Of a DNA stretch of 13,799 bases, positions 1-6,924 are shown in pieces; within the stretch, counting starts at the first letter, position 1, and every line of letters begins with the position of its first letter. The stretch covers positions 1-13,799 of the forward strand of contig JAUIHA010000008.1 of NCBI GenBank assembly GCA_030432505.1, read 5' to 3'. The notes beneath the pieces were generated by a model. It searched no databases. It saw only the letters and a program-made list of their open reading frames with translations, and had not been told where the DNA came from. A program made the position numbers and the translations under genes. The stretch is from a bacterium (lineage in GTDB: Bacteria > Babelota > Babeliae > Babelales > RVW-14).

Positions 1-21
1 ATACCTACTACGGAGTAAGAA

Positions 22-2868
22 GTGTTTATTCACACACGTTATCTAGTATTTTTTGTACTATTATTCTTAATCAATTTCTCTCTGTATTCTCCTGCTCATA
101 CAACATTAAAACAAGCCCCTTTATTATTTGACGAAATAACCTTTAGCTCTGATATTCCTTTTAGTTCTCACGAATTCTTTTACTTGACCGAGCTCAAAGA
201 AAACACTTGGATCTCATCAGAGAAGCTTAATGAAGCCATCTTTGGTCTTGAAAAAAAAGGTCGATTTGCCTCGATTGATAAAAAAATTATTCGAGACCCT
301 GCGGGCACCCGCCTCCACTTTACCCTTATCGGTAACTGGATTTTAAAAAAATGTACACTCCGAGGAATTGTCTTTGGAAAACAAATGTACACAAGCCTTT
401 ATACACAGCAACCAGGAGATGTTTTTGATATTACGCTTCACGAAGAATCACTCAAAGCAATTAAGCGACGCCTACACAATCAGGGATACCTTGCTGCACA
501 GGTAACTGATGAACTCATCAGTAATAAAAACGATAAAACGATCCAAGCATTTTTGCACGTTGCACGAGGAAAACGGTTTATCATAAAAGAAGTATCTTTT
601 TCTCTGTTAGATAAAGCACATCACGCAGAAAAAATCACACAGTCATTACACAAACAACTTGTCCGTCGGTTTGCTGAAACTCTTATCAACAGCTACTACA
701 AAAAGAAACACATAAAAAAGCTTGCACGAAAAATACAATCGTTTTTGAAACAAAATGGTTTTCTCCATGCACGCATTATTATGAAGCGAACAAGTAACCA
801 TACAGCACACACAGCATCAATTTGTTTTTCTATTAATCTTGGAAAACAAAAGAAACTCGCCTTTGCAGGTAATACTATTTTTTCTGATCGATATATCAAG
901 GAAGAACTCATTGGTGAAGATGAACCTGACTGGCTTTTTTCTCCAGATGTCATTCGTGAGCAATTACTCTATGAATACTATAAGCGTGGCTATTGGCAGA
1001 CCACAATCAACTATAAATCCCTTGATAGCCAAGGATATCTTTTCTTTATCACCGAAGGAAAGCCTGTTTTAGTAGATCAGATAATTGTACACGATGTAGA
1101 AACAAACCAGCGTGAAGCAACCACATCATTTTGGAAAGATCTCTTAAAAAAGAGAACGTTGGATTTACAACTACTTGATACCTGTATAGAAAACCTCAAA
1201 GCCTTTTATCGATCAAACGGATTTTGGCTCTTTAAAATTATTGATAAAAAAATTATCAAAAATACTGATAACGATCTTTATCAAGTTAAAATTTTTATAA
1301 AAAAAGGACCACAATATTTTTTTGGTAAGATGAAGTTTCCTAAAGAGTTTTCTTCATTAGAAACAACACTGTTTAATAATTTTCAATTCAATAACGATTG
1401 GCTTATCCCCTTTAATATCAACTGGTTGCAAAAGCAAAAAGTTCAACTCCTGAATCATTTTCAGCAACAAGGATTTTGGTTTGTAACTATCAAACCAAGC
1501 ATTACAAAACGGGTACTCAAAAAAAAATCTAGCGATGTTTTGGTCGATATAAACTGGAATATCAAAAAAGGCTCCCAAGCTCGATTTGGCAAAGTAATTC
1601 TCAAAGGGAATACTAAACTTCCATTTAAACGAATCTTAAAGGAAGTAAAATGCAAAGAAGGAGACTTGTGGAGCAAGGAAAAGCTTGAGTTAACGCGGAA
1701 AAAATTAAAGCGCCTTAACATTTTTAAAAATATTCAGCTCGAACCGTATCAGCTCTCTAACTCAACAAATAAAAAACCTCTTTTACTCACCCTTGTTGAT
1801 GATGATCAACTTGAACTCAGACTCAGAGCAGGCTACTTTTTAACAAGCAAAAACTTTTTCTTTAAACAAAAATCAACACCCAAAATTGGTTCTTCAGTCA
1901 TTATTAAAAATCCTGGAAATAAGGCTGACACACTCACCTTTAAGGCTGAAGCAACACGCTTTGAACGGAAAATAAATGTCAATTACCAACAACCTTCTCT
2001 TTTTGGACAACCGGTTGCGGGAAAAATAAAAGGATATGTAAATAAATACGTCCACCCCATTGAAGTTGGCTCTAATGGCTCAGCCTATGAATCACAACAA
2101 AATGGCTTTCTTCTTGGACTTAGTGATGAATACAAAGAAAATTATTACTGGGGACTCACAACGGGAAGTGAGTGGATTACAACAAGCCGTGTGCGTGGAA
2201 ATTTAAACTTTGAAGAACGATTCATTGATCGAACTCTACCCTACTTTTTCTTTGAGCCGAGTTTGGTTGTTGATAATCGAGATAAAACAATTAATACAAC
2301 AAAAGGTAATTTTTCATTTGCTTCACTCAAAGTCATGGTTCCATACCGACGAGGTTCTGTATACACACGCCTTATGCTTGAGCAATCTCTTTTTATTCCG
2401 GCACATCAAAATATAACACTTGCAGGGCGTATTCGCTTTGGGCATATCTTCCGACGAGCATTTAATCTCATTATGCCAATTGAACGTTTTTATCTTGGCG
2501 GCCCATACTCCGTACGCGGCTATGAGAAAGACGCCCTTCCTCCTCTTGGCGTTACAAAAACAACCAATAATGGCAAAGAAGAAGTACATCACACCATTCA
2601 AGGTGGAAGCTCAATGATTAATGGAAATCTAGAGCTACGATTTTCCGTTTTTAAGAATATCTCTACGGTACTTTTCCAAGACGTTGGAGTCCTCAGCCAA
2701 AATGGCTTTGATGGGTTTAGTAAAAAATGGTTTCCAACATCAGGAGTTGGCTTACGCTATAAAACCCCTATTGGAGCACTACGCTTTGATATTGGCTGGA
2801 AATGGAAAAAGCGTATTAAGCAAGATACTTCATACGCATGGTATCTAACCCTTGGTGAGGCATTTTAG
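22..2868 (+). CDS. Omp85/BamA-TamA family outer membrane assembly factor with multiple POTRA repeats
   Basis: Probably inserts beta-barrel proteins into the outer membrane (BamA/TamA role, known for the family). The start is GTG, chosen because an in-frame TAA lies 6 nt upstream and a GGAG ribosome binding site sits 6 nt before it. Residues 1-25 form a Sec signal peptide. Residues about 33-593 hold repeated POTRA-like units, each with a G-[YF]-aromatic turn: QGYL 154, NGFL 245, RGYW 322, NGFW 399 and QGFW 483, plus related turns near 79 and 565. That makes about seven, against five in typical BamA and three in TamA. Residues about 597-948 are the barrel, with the Omp85 VRGY motif at 831-834 after LGGPYS, and a terminal Phe (GEAF) as in the beta-signal. 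Length is 948 aa against about 800 for BamA. Its 3' end overlaps the convergent gene by 4 bp. The family is certain; BamA rather than TamA is not settled. Confidence 0.92.
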   Translation: MFIHTRYLVFFVLLFLINFSLYSPAHTTLKQAPLLFDEITFSSDIPFSSHEFFYLTELKENTWISSEKLNEAIFGLEKKGRFASIDKKIIRDPAGTRLHFTLIGNWILKKCTLRGIVFGKQMYTSLYTQQPGDVFDITLHEESLKAIKRRLHNQGYLAAQVTDELISNKNDKTIQAFLHVARGKRFIIKEVSFSLLDKAHHAEKITQSLHKQLVRRFAETLINSYYKKKHIKKLARKIQSFLKQNGFLHARIIMKRTSNHTAHTASICFSINLGKQKKLAFAGNTIFSDRYIKEELIGEDEPDWLFSPDVIREQLLYEYYKRGYWQTTINYKSLDSQGYLFFITEGKPVLVDQIIVHDVETNQREATTSFWKDLLKKRTLDLQLLDTCIENLKAFYRSNGFWLFKIIDKKIIKNTDNDLYQVKIFIKKGPQYFFGKMKFPKEFSSLETTLFNNFQFNNDWLIPFNINWLQKQKVQLLNHFQQQGFWFVTIKPSITKRVLKKKSSDVLVDINWNIKKGSQARFGKVILKGNTKLPFKRILKEVKCKEGDLWSKEKLELTRKKLKRLNIFKNIQLEPYQLSNSTNKKPLLLTLVDDDQLELRLRAGYFLTSKNFFFKQKSTPKIGSSVIIKNPGNKADTLTFKAEATRFERKINVNYQQPSLFGQPVAGKIKGYVNKYVHPIEVGSNGSAYESQQNGFLLGLSDEYKENYYWGLTTGSEWITTSRVRGNLNFEERFIDRTLPYFFFEPSLVVDNRDKTINTTKGNFSFASLKVMVPYRRGSVYTRLMLEQSLFIPAHQNITLAGRIRFGHIFRRAFNLIMPIERFYLGGPYSVRGYEKDALPPLGVTKTTNNGKEEVHHTIQGGSSMINGNLELRFSVFKNISTVLFQDVGVLSQNGFDGFSKKWFPTSGVGLRYKTPIGALRFDIGWKWKKRIKQDTSYAWYLTLGEAF

Positions 2869-4073
2869 CAGCGCTTTGCTTTATTTTTGTTATTTTCAAA
2901 AAATACTACGTATAACCTAAATGTCATCGCATTACGCTTATAGAAACCACGATGCCTTAGTGTATCCATCTCTTCATGAGATAACTCTTCAACACATTCA
3001 TCGTCACACACAACCCAAGGAAAGTCTTCCAATATAATTGCTATAACGTGCGCCCCCTGAGCATGTTTTCCATATAAAAAACCACTTTTCATTTTTAAAT
3101 GAGAACATGCTAATGACTTTATTGGATTTGCAATATTTGCAACGAAAAGACAACTATATCGAGCATGGTCTATAGCAACTACAGGTTTGCCTTGACCTCG
3201 ATTATCACAAACGTCACACGTTTCCCCGCATAAAATCATCCCTTTATTTCTATTCTTATCGGGAATAAGAATTAATTCATAACTTTCAACAATGCTTGAT
3301 ATATTCTGACACTTTTGACAAAGTAGTGCATTTCCAACACGATTAACAAAGAGTTGTTTCATTTTGTCATCACTATCAAAACAATCACTCATAAGATCTT
3401 CCATTAAGTATATAAAGAAACTCGTAATACTTTGTGGAGCATGAGCATCTGCAAAATATGGAATGACTAGATTATCCGCATCTTTTGATTGGCAACCAGA
3501 TAAATTAACCGTAGTGGTAAATTTACTTTCTTCAGCAAAATACCTCTTTGCAAGTCGTTCCGAAAATTCCATAGGATCAATTGCACTATAATGACCAGAC
3601 CTCATCGCATTCATAAGCGTAAGCAATCTATTCTGCAATGAATCATCTTTACAAGAATGCTGCTTAACATTACAGGACAATAACCAAACAAAATCATCCA
3701 TACGAGACAAACATTGGAAAAGCGCATTTTGGTAACAATTATTTCCAGAAAAATTCACGAGCCCTGTACGATGAGTTCCCGCTTTTTTATCTACTGGAAT
3801 TTTATACATTGGATTTTGAATAAGAACAATAGCCCTATCAAGATGAACAAGCTGTGTTATTCTTTGATATTTTTTCTTCCTGCGAGACTCTTCAGTGTCT
3901 TTTTCATCAATATGACGTTTTCTTTTTCTTTGCTCTTGTTCATTTTCTCCTGAGCCCCCTTTGCCCTGATATTTTTTAGAACTATCAACAGAAAAGGCCT
4001 CTTGAGAAAAAGCAATCAAAGAAATTAGCAAGACAATAGAAAATATAGATTTTTTTCTAAAAAAACTGAACAT
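2865..4073 (-). CDS. Exported USP-type (peptidase C19-like) ubiquitin hydrolase, probable host-directed effector
   Basis: Predicted cysteine protease that removes ubiquitin. I use the ATG at 4073 (402 aa) because a GGGGG tract lies just upstream; a GTG at 4085 is in frame but has no ribosome binding site. Residues 1-28 are a Sec signal peptide (FRKK followed by a hydrophobic stretch). Next is a low-complexity basic linker with RKRKR at 49-53 and RRKKK at 64-68. The USP Cys box is GLVNFSGNNCYQNALFQCL at 104-122 (nucleophile C113). A zinc-ribbon pattern follows, C252xxC255 and C286xxC289. The His box is GAHVIAI (H342), then WVVCDDECV with the third-residue Asp near 357. The Cys box carries one extra residue compared with the usual GLxNxGNTC. 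The domain is compact, about 290 aa. USP domains are eukaryotic in character, so the substrate is inferred to be host ubiquitin conjugates. How it leaves the periplasm is not shown. Confidence 0.82.
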   Translation of the reverse strand: MFSFFRKKSIFSIVLLISLIAFSQEAFSVDSSKKYQGKGGSGENEQEQRKRKRHIDEKDTEESRRKKKYQRITQLVHLDRAIVLIQNPMYKIPVDKKAGTHRTGLVNFSGNNCYQNALFQCLSRMDDFVWLLSCNVKQHSCKDDSLQNRLLTLMNAMRSGHYSAIDPMEFSERLAKRYFAEESKFTTTVNLSGCQSKDADNLVIPYFADAHAPQSITSFFIYLMEDLMSDCFDSDDKMKQLFVNRVGNALLCQKCQNISSIVESYELILIPDKNRNKGMILCGETCDVCDNRGQGKPVVAIDHARYSCLFVANIANPIKSLACSHLKMKSGFLYGKHAQGAHVIAIILEDFPWVVCDDECVEELSHEEMDTLRHRGFYKRNAMTFRLYVVFFENNKNKAKRC

Positions 4074-4088
4074 CTTAACCCCCACAAG

Positions 4089-4184
4089 ATACGCTATAAT
4101 TCACCCCATTTTTACACTATTATCAGTATATATAAAATTTTCAAATAGTCAATTTTTATTTAAAATGGGGCGAAATACGCTATA
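4089..4184. repeat. 96-bp block with terminal direct repeats and inner inverted repeats (MITE-like)
   Basis: Two identical copies of ATACGCTATA lie at 4089-4098 and 4175-4184. Immediately inside them is an inverted repeat: TTCACCCCATTTT at 4100-4112 against AAAATGGGGCGAA at 4162-4174, 12 of 13 paired. The AT-rich centre holds the promoter of the ubiquitin hydrolase gene. The order (direct repeat, terminal inverted repeat, core, inverted repeat, direct repeat) is that of a tiny inserted element with a 10-bp target duplication. Without the element and one repeat copy, the methyltransferase stop codon would lie only about 20 nt from the hydrolase start, a normal operon spacing. A regulatory hairpin is the alternative. 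Confidence 0.45.
4125..4152 (-). promoter_or_regulatory. Sigma70-type promoter for the ubiquitin hydrolase gene
   Basis: On the minus strand TTGACT (4147-4152) is followed by a 16-bp spacer and TATACT (4125-4130), each hexamer 5/6 to consensus. It lies 51 nt before the ATG at 4073, inside the repeat-bounded block. Confidence 0.6.
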
Positions 4185-5208
4185 GGAGCTTATTATCAAT
4201 AGTACTGCACGTTACCTTGCGCTTCATCTGTACCACCACTTCCTTCTGAGAAGAATATTCATCACTCCATTCATAGATAAAGCCATACTTATCAGAATGG
4301 CCATAAAAATCAGCATACCTTTTAGAAAATGATGAATTATAAAGCTGCGCAACTTCGTTTTTTAGTTGCTCAGTAGAAATGCCTGCGCGAGTATCATATT
4401 TTTTTGCCAAAAAGAAGCAATCCCCTAATTTGAGCTTATAATAAAAAACACCAGAAACAAACGTATCTTGTTTTCCATCAATGATAATTTTTTCAGCGCT
4501 CGGACAATCTTTAACGGAAACTAGACCATATTTTTCGCTTTTTTTGAATATATCAACAACTTGTGCATATTCATCAAAATCTTTCTTTTCAAAAGCAATA
4601 ATTGGACGTTGGCCTCCTCCAGTTGCCCAACTTCCAATATATTCATATGGTAATCCAAAATGATTTAATAAATCTTTGTCCGAAGAAAAATATTTTTTTT
4701 GCAAGGCAATGGGACCTCCCTGACTACGATTTTTTTCATTAAGCGTTCCACAATCAAAAACGAGGTATTTTGTTCTCAGTAAAAGCTTATAAAAAAGTTT
4801 ATCAGCAACTTCTTTGCTTCTATTGGCAAAAATATGATGGTAAACACTCAAAAAAAGTGTGCAATCGTAATACTTAACCTCCAAGTCTTTCATAATATCA
4901 AGATGCTTAAATGGATATCCCACAGGAACCTGCAAATTGTCAGATGCATCAACACCTAAAACATCTATGCCATGTCTCAAAAAGTCCTGCGACATATAAC
5001 CATTATTACACCCTATATCAAAGAGAGTTTTAATGTCTTTTTTTGAAAGGACATATTTTTTCACATACTCCTTTTTCTGATGCTTATCCAAAAAACTTCG
5101 TTGAAAATAGGTATGGTCATCGGCTGTTGGACAGTTCAATTTCTCTGCAAAAATATAACTCGATAAAACTGTTGACGTTAGCACAAGTAACATCATACAT
5201 TTCTTCAT
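4180..5208 (-). CDS. Exported class I SAM-dependent methyltransferase with a partial kinase-like C-terminus (WbdD-like layout)
   Basis: Starts at ATG with AGAGGAG about 8 nt upstream. Residues 1-21 form a Sec signal peptide ending SSYIFA, unusual for a SAM-dependent enzyme. Motif I is LFDIGCNNG (62-70) and the acidic end of strand 2 is GVDAS (D87). FLSVYHHIF (119-127) matches the post-motif region seen in the methyltransferase half of WbdD, the O-antigen methyltransferase-kinase. Residues about 240-315 resemble a kinase N-lobe: FFLAKKYD (K269/K270 as candidate ATP lysine), KNEVAQLYN (E285 as candidate helix-C Glu) and a hinge-like GFIYEWSDE. The protein then ends at 342 aa with no catalytic loop or DFG-like motif, whereas WbdD continues for several hundred residues. 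Substrate unknown. Upstream of the ubiquitin hydrolase gene on the same strand and divergent from the gene at 5314. Methyltransferase is likely; the kinase-lobe reading is inference. Confidence 0.72.
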   Translation of the reverse strand: MKKCMMLLVLTSTVLSSYIFAEKLNCPTADDHTYFQRSFLDKHQKKEYVKKYVLSKKDIKTLFDIGCNNGYMSQDFLRHGIDVLGVDASDNLQVPVGYPFKHLDIMKDLEVKYYDCTLFLSVYHHIFANRSKEVADKLFYKLLLRTKYLVFDCGTLNEKNRSQGGPIALQKKYFSSDKDLLNHFGLPYEYIGSWATGGGQRPIIAFEKKDFDEYAQVVDIFKKSEKYGLVSVKDCPSAEKIIIDGKQDTFVSGVFYYKLKLGDCFFLAKKYDTRAGISTEQLKNEVAQLYNSSFSKRYADFYGHSDKYGFIYEWSDEYSSQKEVVVQMKRKVTCSTIDNKLL

Positions 5209-5232
5209 AACTACTACTCCTCTGTAATCTTT

Positions 5233-5261
5233 TTTACATCACCGTTATAACACAGTATCAT
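5233..5261 (+). promoter_or_regulatory. Sigma70-type promoter for the tandem kinase-like gene
   Basis: TTTACA (5233-5238), a 17-bp spacer and TATCAT (5256-5261), each hexamer 5/6 to consensus. The predicted start of transcription is near 5268, about 45 nt before the ATG at 5314. I see no equally clear promoter for the divergent gene in this 105-bp gap. Confidence 0.5.
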
Positions 5262-5275
5262 CAGAATATCAGAAT
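5260..5275. repeat. Tandem 8-bp repeat ATCAGAAT x2 in the divergent intergenic gap
   Basis: Two abutting copies of ATCAGAAT span the end of the -10 element and the predicted start site of the rightward gene. It could be a protein-binding site for the divergent pair or chance in AT-rich DNA. Confidence 0.3.
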
Positions 5276-5313
5276 ATATGATATAACAACATTCTAAAAA
5301 AGGAGAAGAGATA

Positions 5314-6876
5314 ATGGTATACCCTATCTCGACAAAAAAAATAACGAGTTATGTTATTTTTTCGGCAGTACTTATAGCAACAAGCCTCACTGTTCGTTTT
5401 ATTACAACTTCGTTAAGAAAGAAAACGCATCATGCAGAGCTCAATTTCAAAGAAAAAAGTTTTATTGCACGCAATGGCGTTGATTCAAAAACACAAGAAA
5501 AACTTGATACTATCTTTTATTCACTTGATAGAAGGGTTATGCAAATTTTAAATGGCAAAAAAACAAACCTAACAGACAAAGAAATTACCAGCTATTTTAA
5601 CGCGAGCAATTTTTCAGTACTCGCCATTAGACGTCAAGGAAAACAAGTAGGCAAACTTGTACTCGAACACAAAGACCTACCACAGTCAATTATAAAAATC
5701 GGCTGTGATCCTAAAAACATCCGTAATAACTTAAGCCGTGTTGTTATCAGCGAAAAAATTCATGAAATGATTCACAACCCACTCCTTAGACTTACACACA
5801 TTTTAGATATTCAAAAAAAAATCTATCACCGCAAAAACCGCCCTCTTGCTCTTAACGATTTTAATTATGTTGTCATATCACCAAAGATAAAGGGTGTACG
5901 TTATGACAAAGCACCCCTTCTTGATCAAAAAACAACTAAGAAAATTAATGATGATGCATACATCGTAATCAATTACTTACAGCCACACGATGCTGATCAT
6001 GTTGTTTATTCTCTTCATCCAGAAAATATCGTTATTACTCAAGATAATAAAATTGCCTTTATTGATACCGAAATGCAAGATGTGCAATTTAGAAAGAAAG
6101 TACTGCATTTAACATTTGACTCACCAAATAAAAAAGAGCATATCTTTATTCAAAAGCACTGTGTTTCTGATGAAACAAAAAAAATTCTTGATGCAAGTTT
6201 TGCTAGCTTAAATAAAAAATTATCTGCTTTCTTTAACGGCAAAAATGAATATGACTCTGAAGAAAACTTACGCATAGATCTTGCACGTCATGGCTTCACC
6301 CTTATAAGCAGAGTAAATCCTGACTACTTTGAACTCACACATAAAAAACTCAAACACTATAAGCTTCTTATAAACAATAATAACAAAGAGCCTCGTAAAG
6401 TTATTAGCTCAATCTTATACAACGAAAAAATCAATGATATTCTTAATGCTAAAACAAGCCGAAAAGCAATGATTTCGAGCATAGACAAAAAACTTTATCA
6501 CCGGCCAAATACCCCCCATGCACTTGAAGATAAAAACTACATCGTACTCTCTGATAGAATTAATGGCGCATCATACGTTCATATGCCATCCTCACCACAA
6601 CTTGCAGAAAAAGTAGTTGCTACTATTTGGGATTTACTCACAGAAATAGAACCTACAAGCATTGCTGAGCAACAAAAAATAGCATTTAATGAATTTGATC
6701 TCGCGAGTAAAGACAGCGTATATATCACTAATAATAATACCGCAGTATTTAACAACGTTGCACTGACAAGAAAAGATAAGCATAACAAATTTTTAGCACG
6801 CTCATTTGACTGGCTTCCACAACCAAATGATAAAAAATGGTTTGGCATCGCATTACTCAAACATTATAAAGCATAA
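5314..6876 (+). CDS. Membrane-anchored protein with two tandem degenerate kinase-like units (pseudokinase-like)
   Basis: I do not recognise a named family. ATG start with AGGAG 8 nt upstream. One N-terminal hydrophobic segment (11-31) would anchor the protein. Residues 57-256 and 286-484 are copies of one unit: KKIYHRKNRPLAL (168-180) matches KKLYHRPNTPHAL (392-404), and NYVVISPKIKG matches NYIVLSDRING. Unit 1 shows kinase-like marks: SIIKIG (K128), ISEKIH (E147), SLHPENIV (233-240) and FIDTE (249-253), as in APH/choline-kinase-like catalytic loops (HGDxHPEN...DxE). The catalytic Asp position is Ser (S233), so unit 1 is predicted inactive for phosphotransfer. Unit 2 keeps K350 and E371, but its loop (LASKDSVYI) and metal site (FNNV) have decayed. 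Scaffold or nucleotide-sensing roles are possible. Ends at a strong terminator. The duplication is certain; the kinase fold is inference. Confidence 0.7.
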   Translation: MVYPISTKKITSYVIFSAVLIATSLTVRFITTSLRKKTHHAELNFKEKSFIARNGVDSKTQEKLDTIFYSLDRRVMQILNGKKTNLTDKEITSYFNASNFSVLAIRRQGKQVGKLVLEHKDLPQSIIKIGCDPKNIRNNLSRVVISEKIHEMIHNPLLRLTHILDIQKKIYHRKNRPLALNDFNYVVISPKIKGVRYDKAPLLDQKTTKKINDDAYIVINYLQPHDADHVVYSLHPENIVITQDNKIAFIDTEMQDVQFRKKVLHLTFDSPNKKEHIFIQKHCVSDETKKILDASFASLNKKLSAFFNGKNEYDSEENLRIDLARHGFTLISRVNPDYFELTHKKLKHYKLLINNNNKEPRKVISSILYNEKINDILNAKTSRKAMISSIDKKLYHRPNTPHALEDKNYIVLSDRINGASYVHMPSSPQLAEKVVATIWDLLTEIEPTSIAEQQKIAFNEFDLASKDSVYITNNNTAVFNNVALTRKDKHNKFLARSFDWLPQPNDKKWFGIALLKHYKA

Positions 6877-6912
6877 AAAAAGGGGCGCTCAAAACGAGCG
6901 CCCCTTTTTTTA
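6875..6912. terminator. Strong bidirectional intrinsic terminator
   Basis: GGGGCGCTC (6882-6890), loop AAAAC, GAGCGCCCC (6896-6904): a perfect 9-bp GC-rich stem flanked by seven A and eight T. It serves both convergent genes, the kinase-like gene on + and nrdB on -. The A-tract overlaps the + gene's TAA stop. Confidence 0.95.
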
Positions 6913-6924
6913 ATCTAACTTAGA

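Noticed and set aside
2323..2601. 92-residue open frame opposite the Omp85 barrel
   Set aside because: Antisense to the VRGY-bearing barrel region; composition and lack of a start signal indicate a shadow frame.
2868..2892. AGCA/TGCT mini-hairpin followed by TTTATTTTT as terminator of the Omp85 gene
   Set aside because: A 4-bp stem is too weak, and the segment is also coding for the convergent gene.
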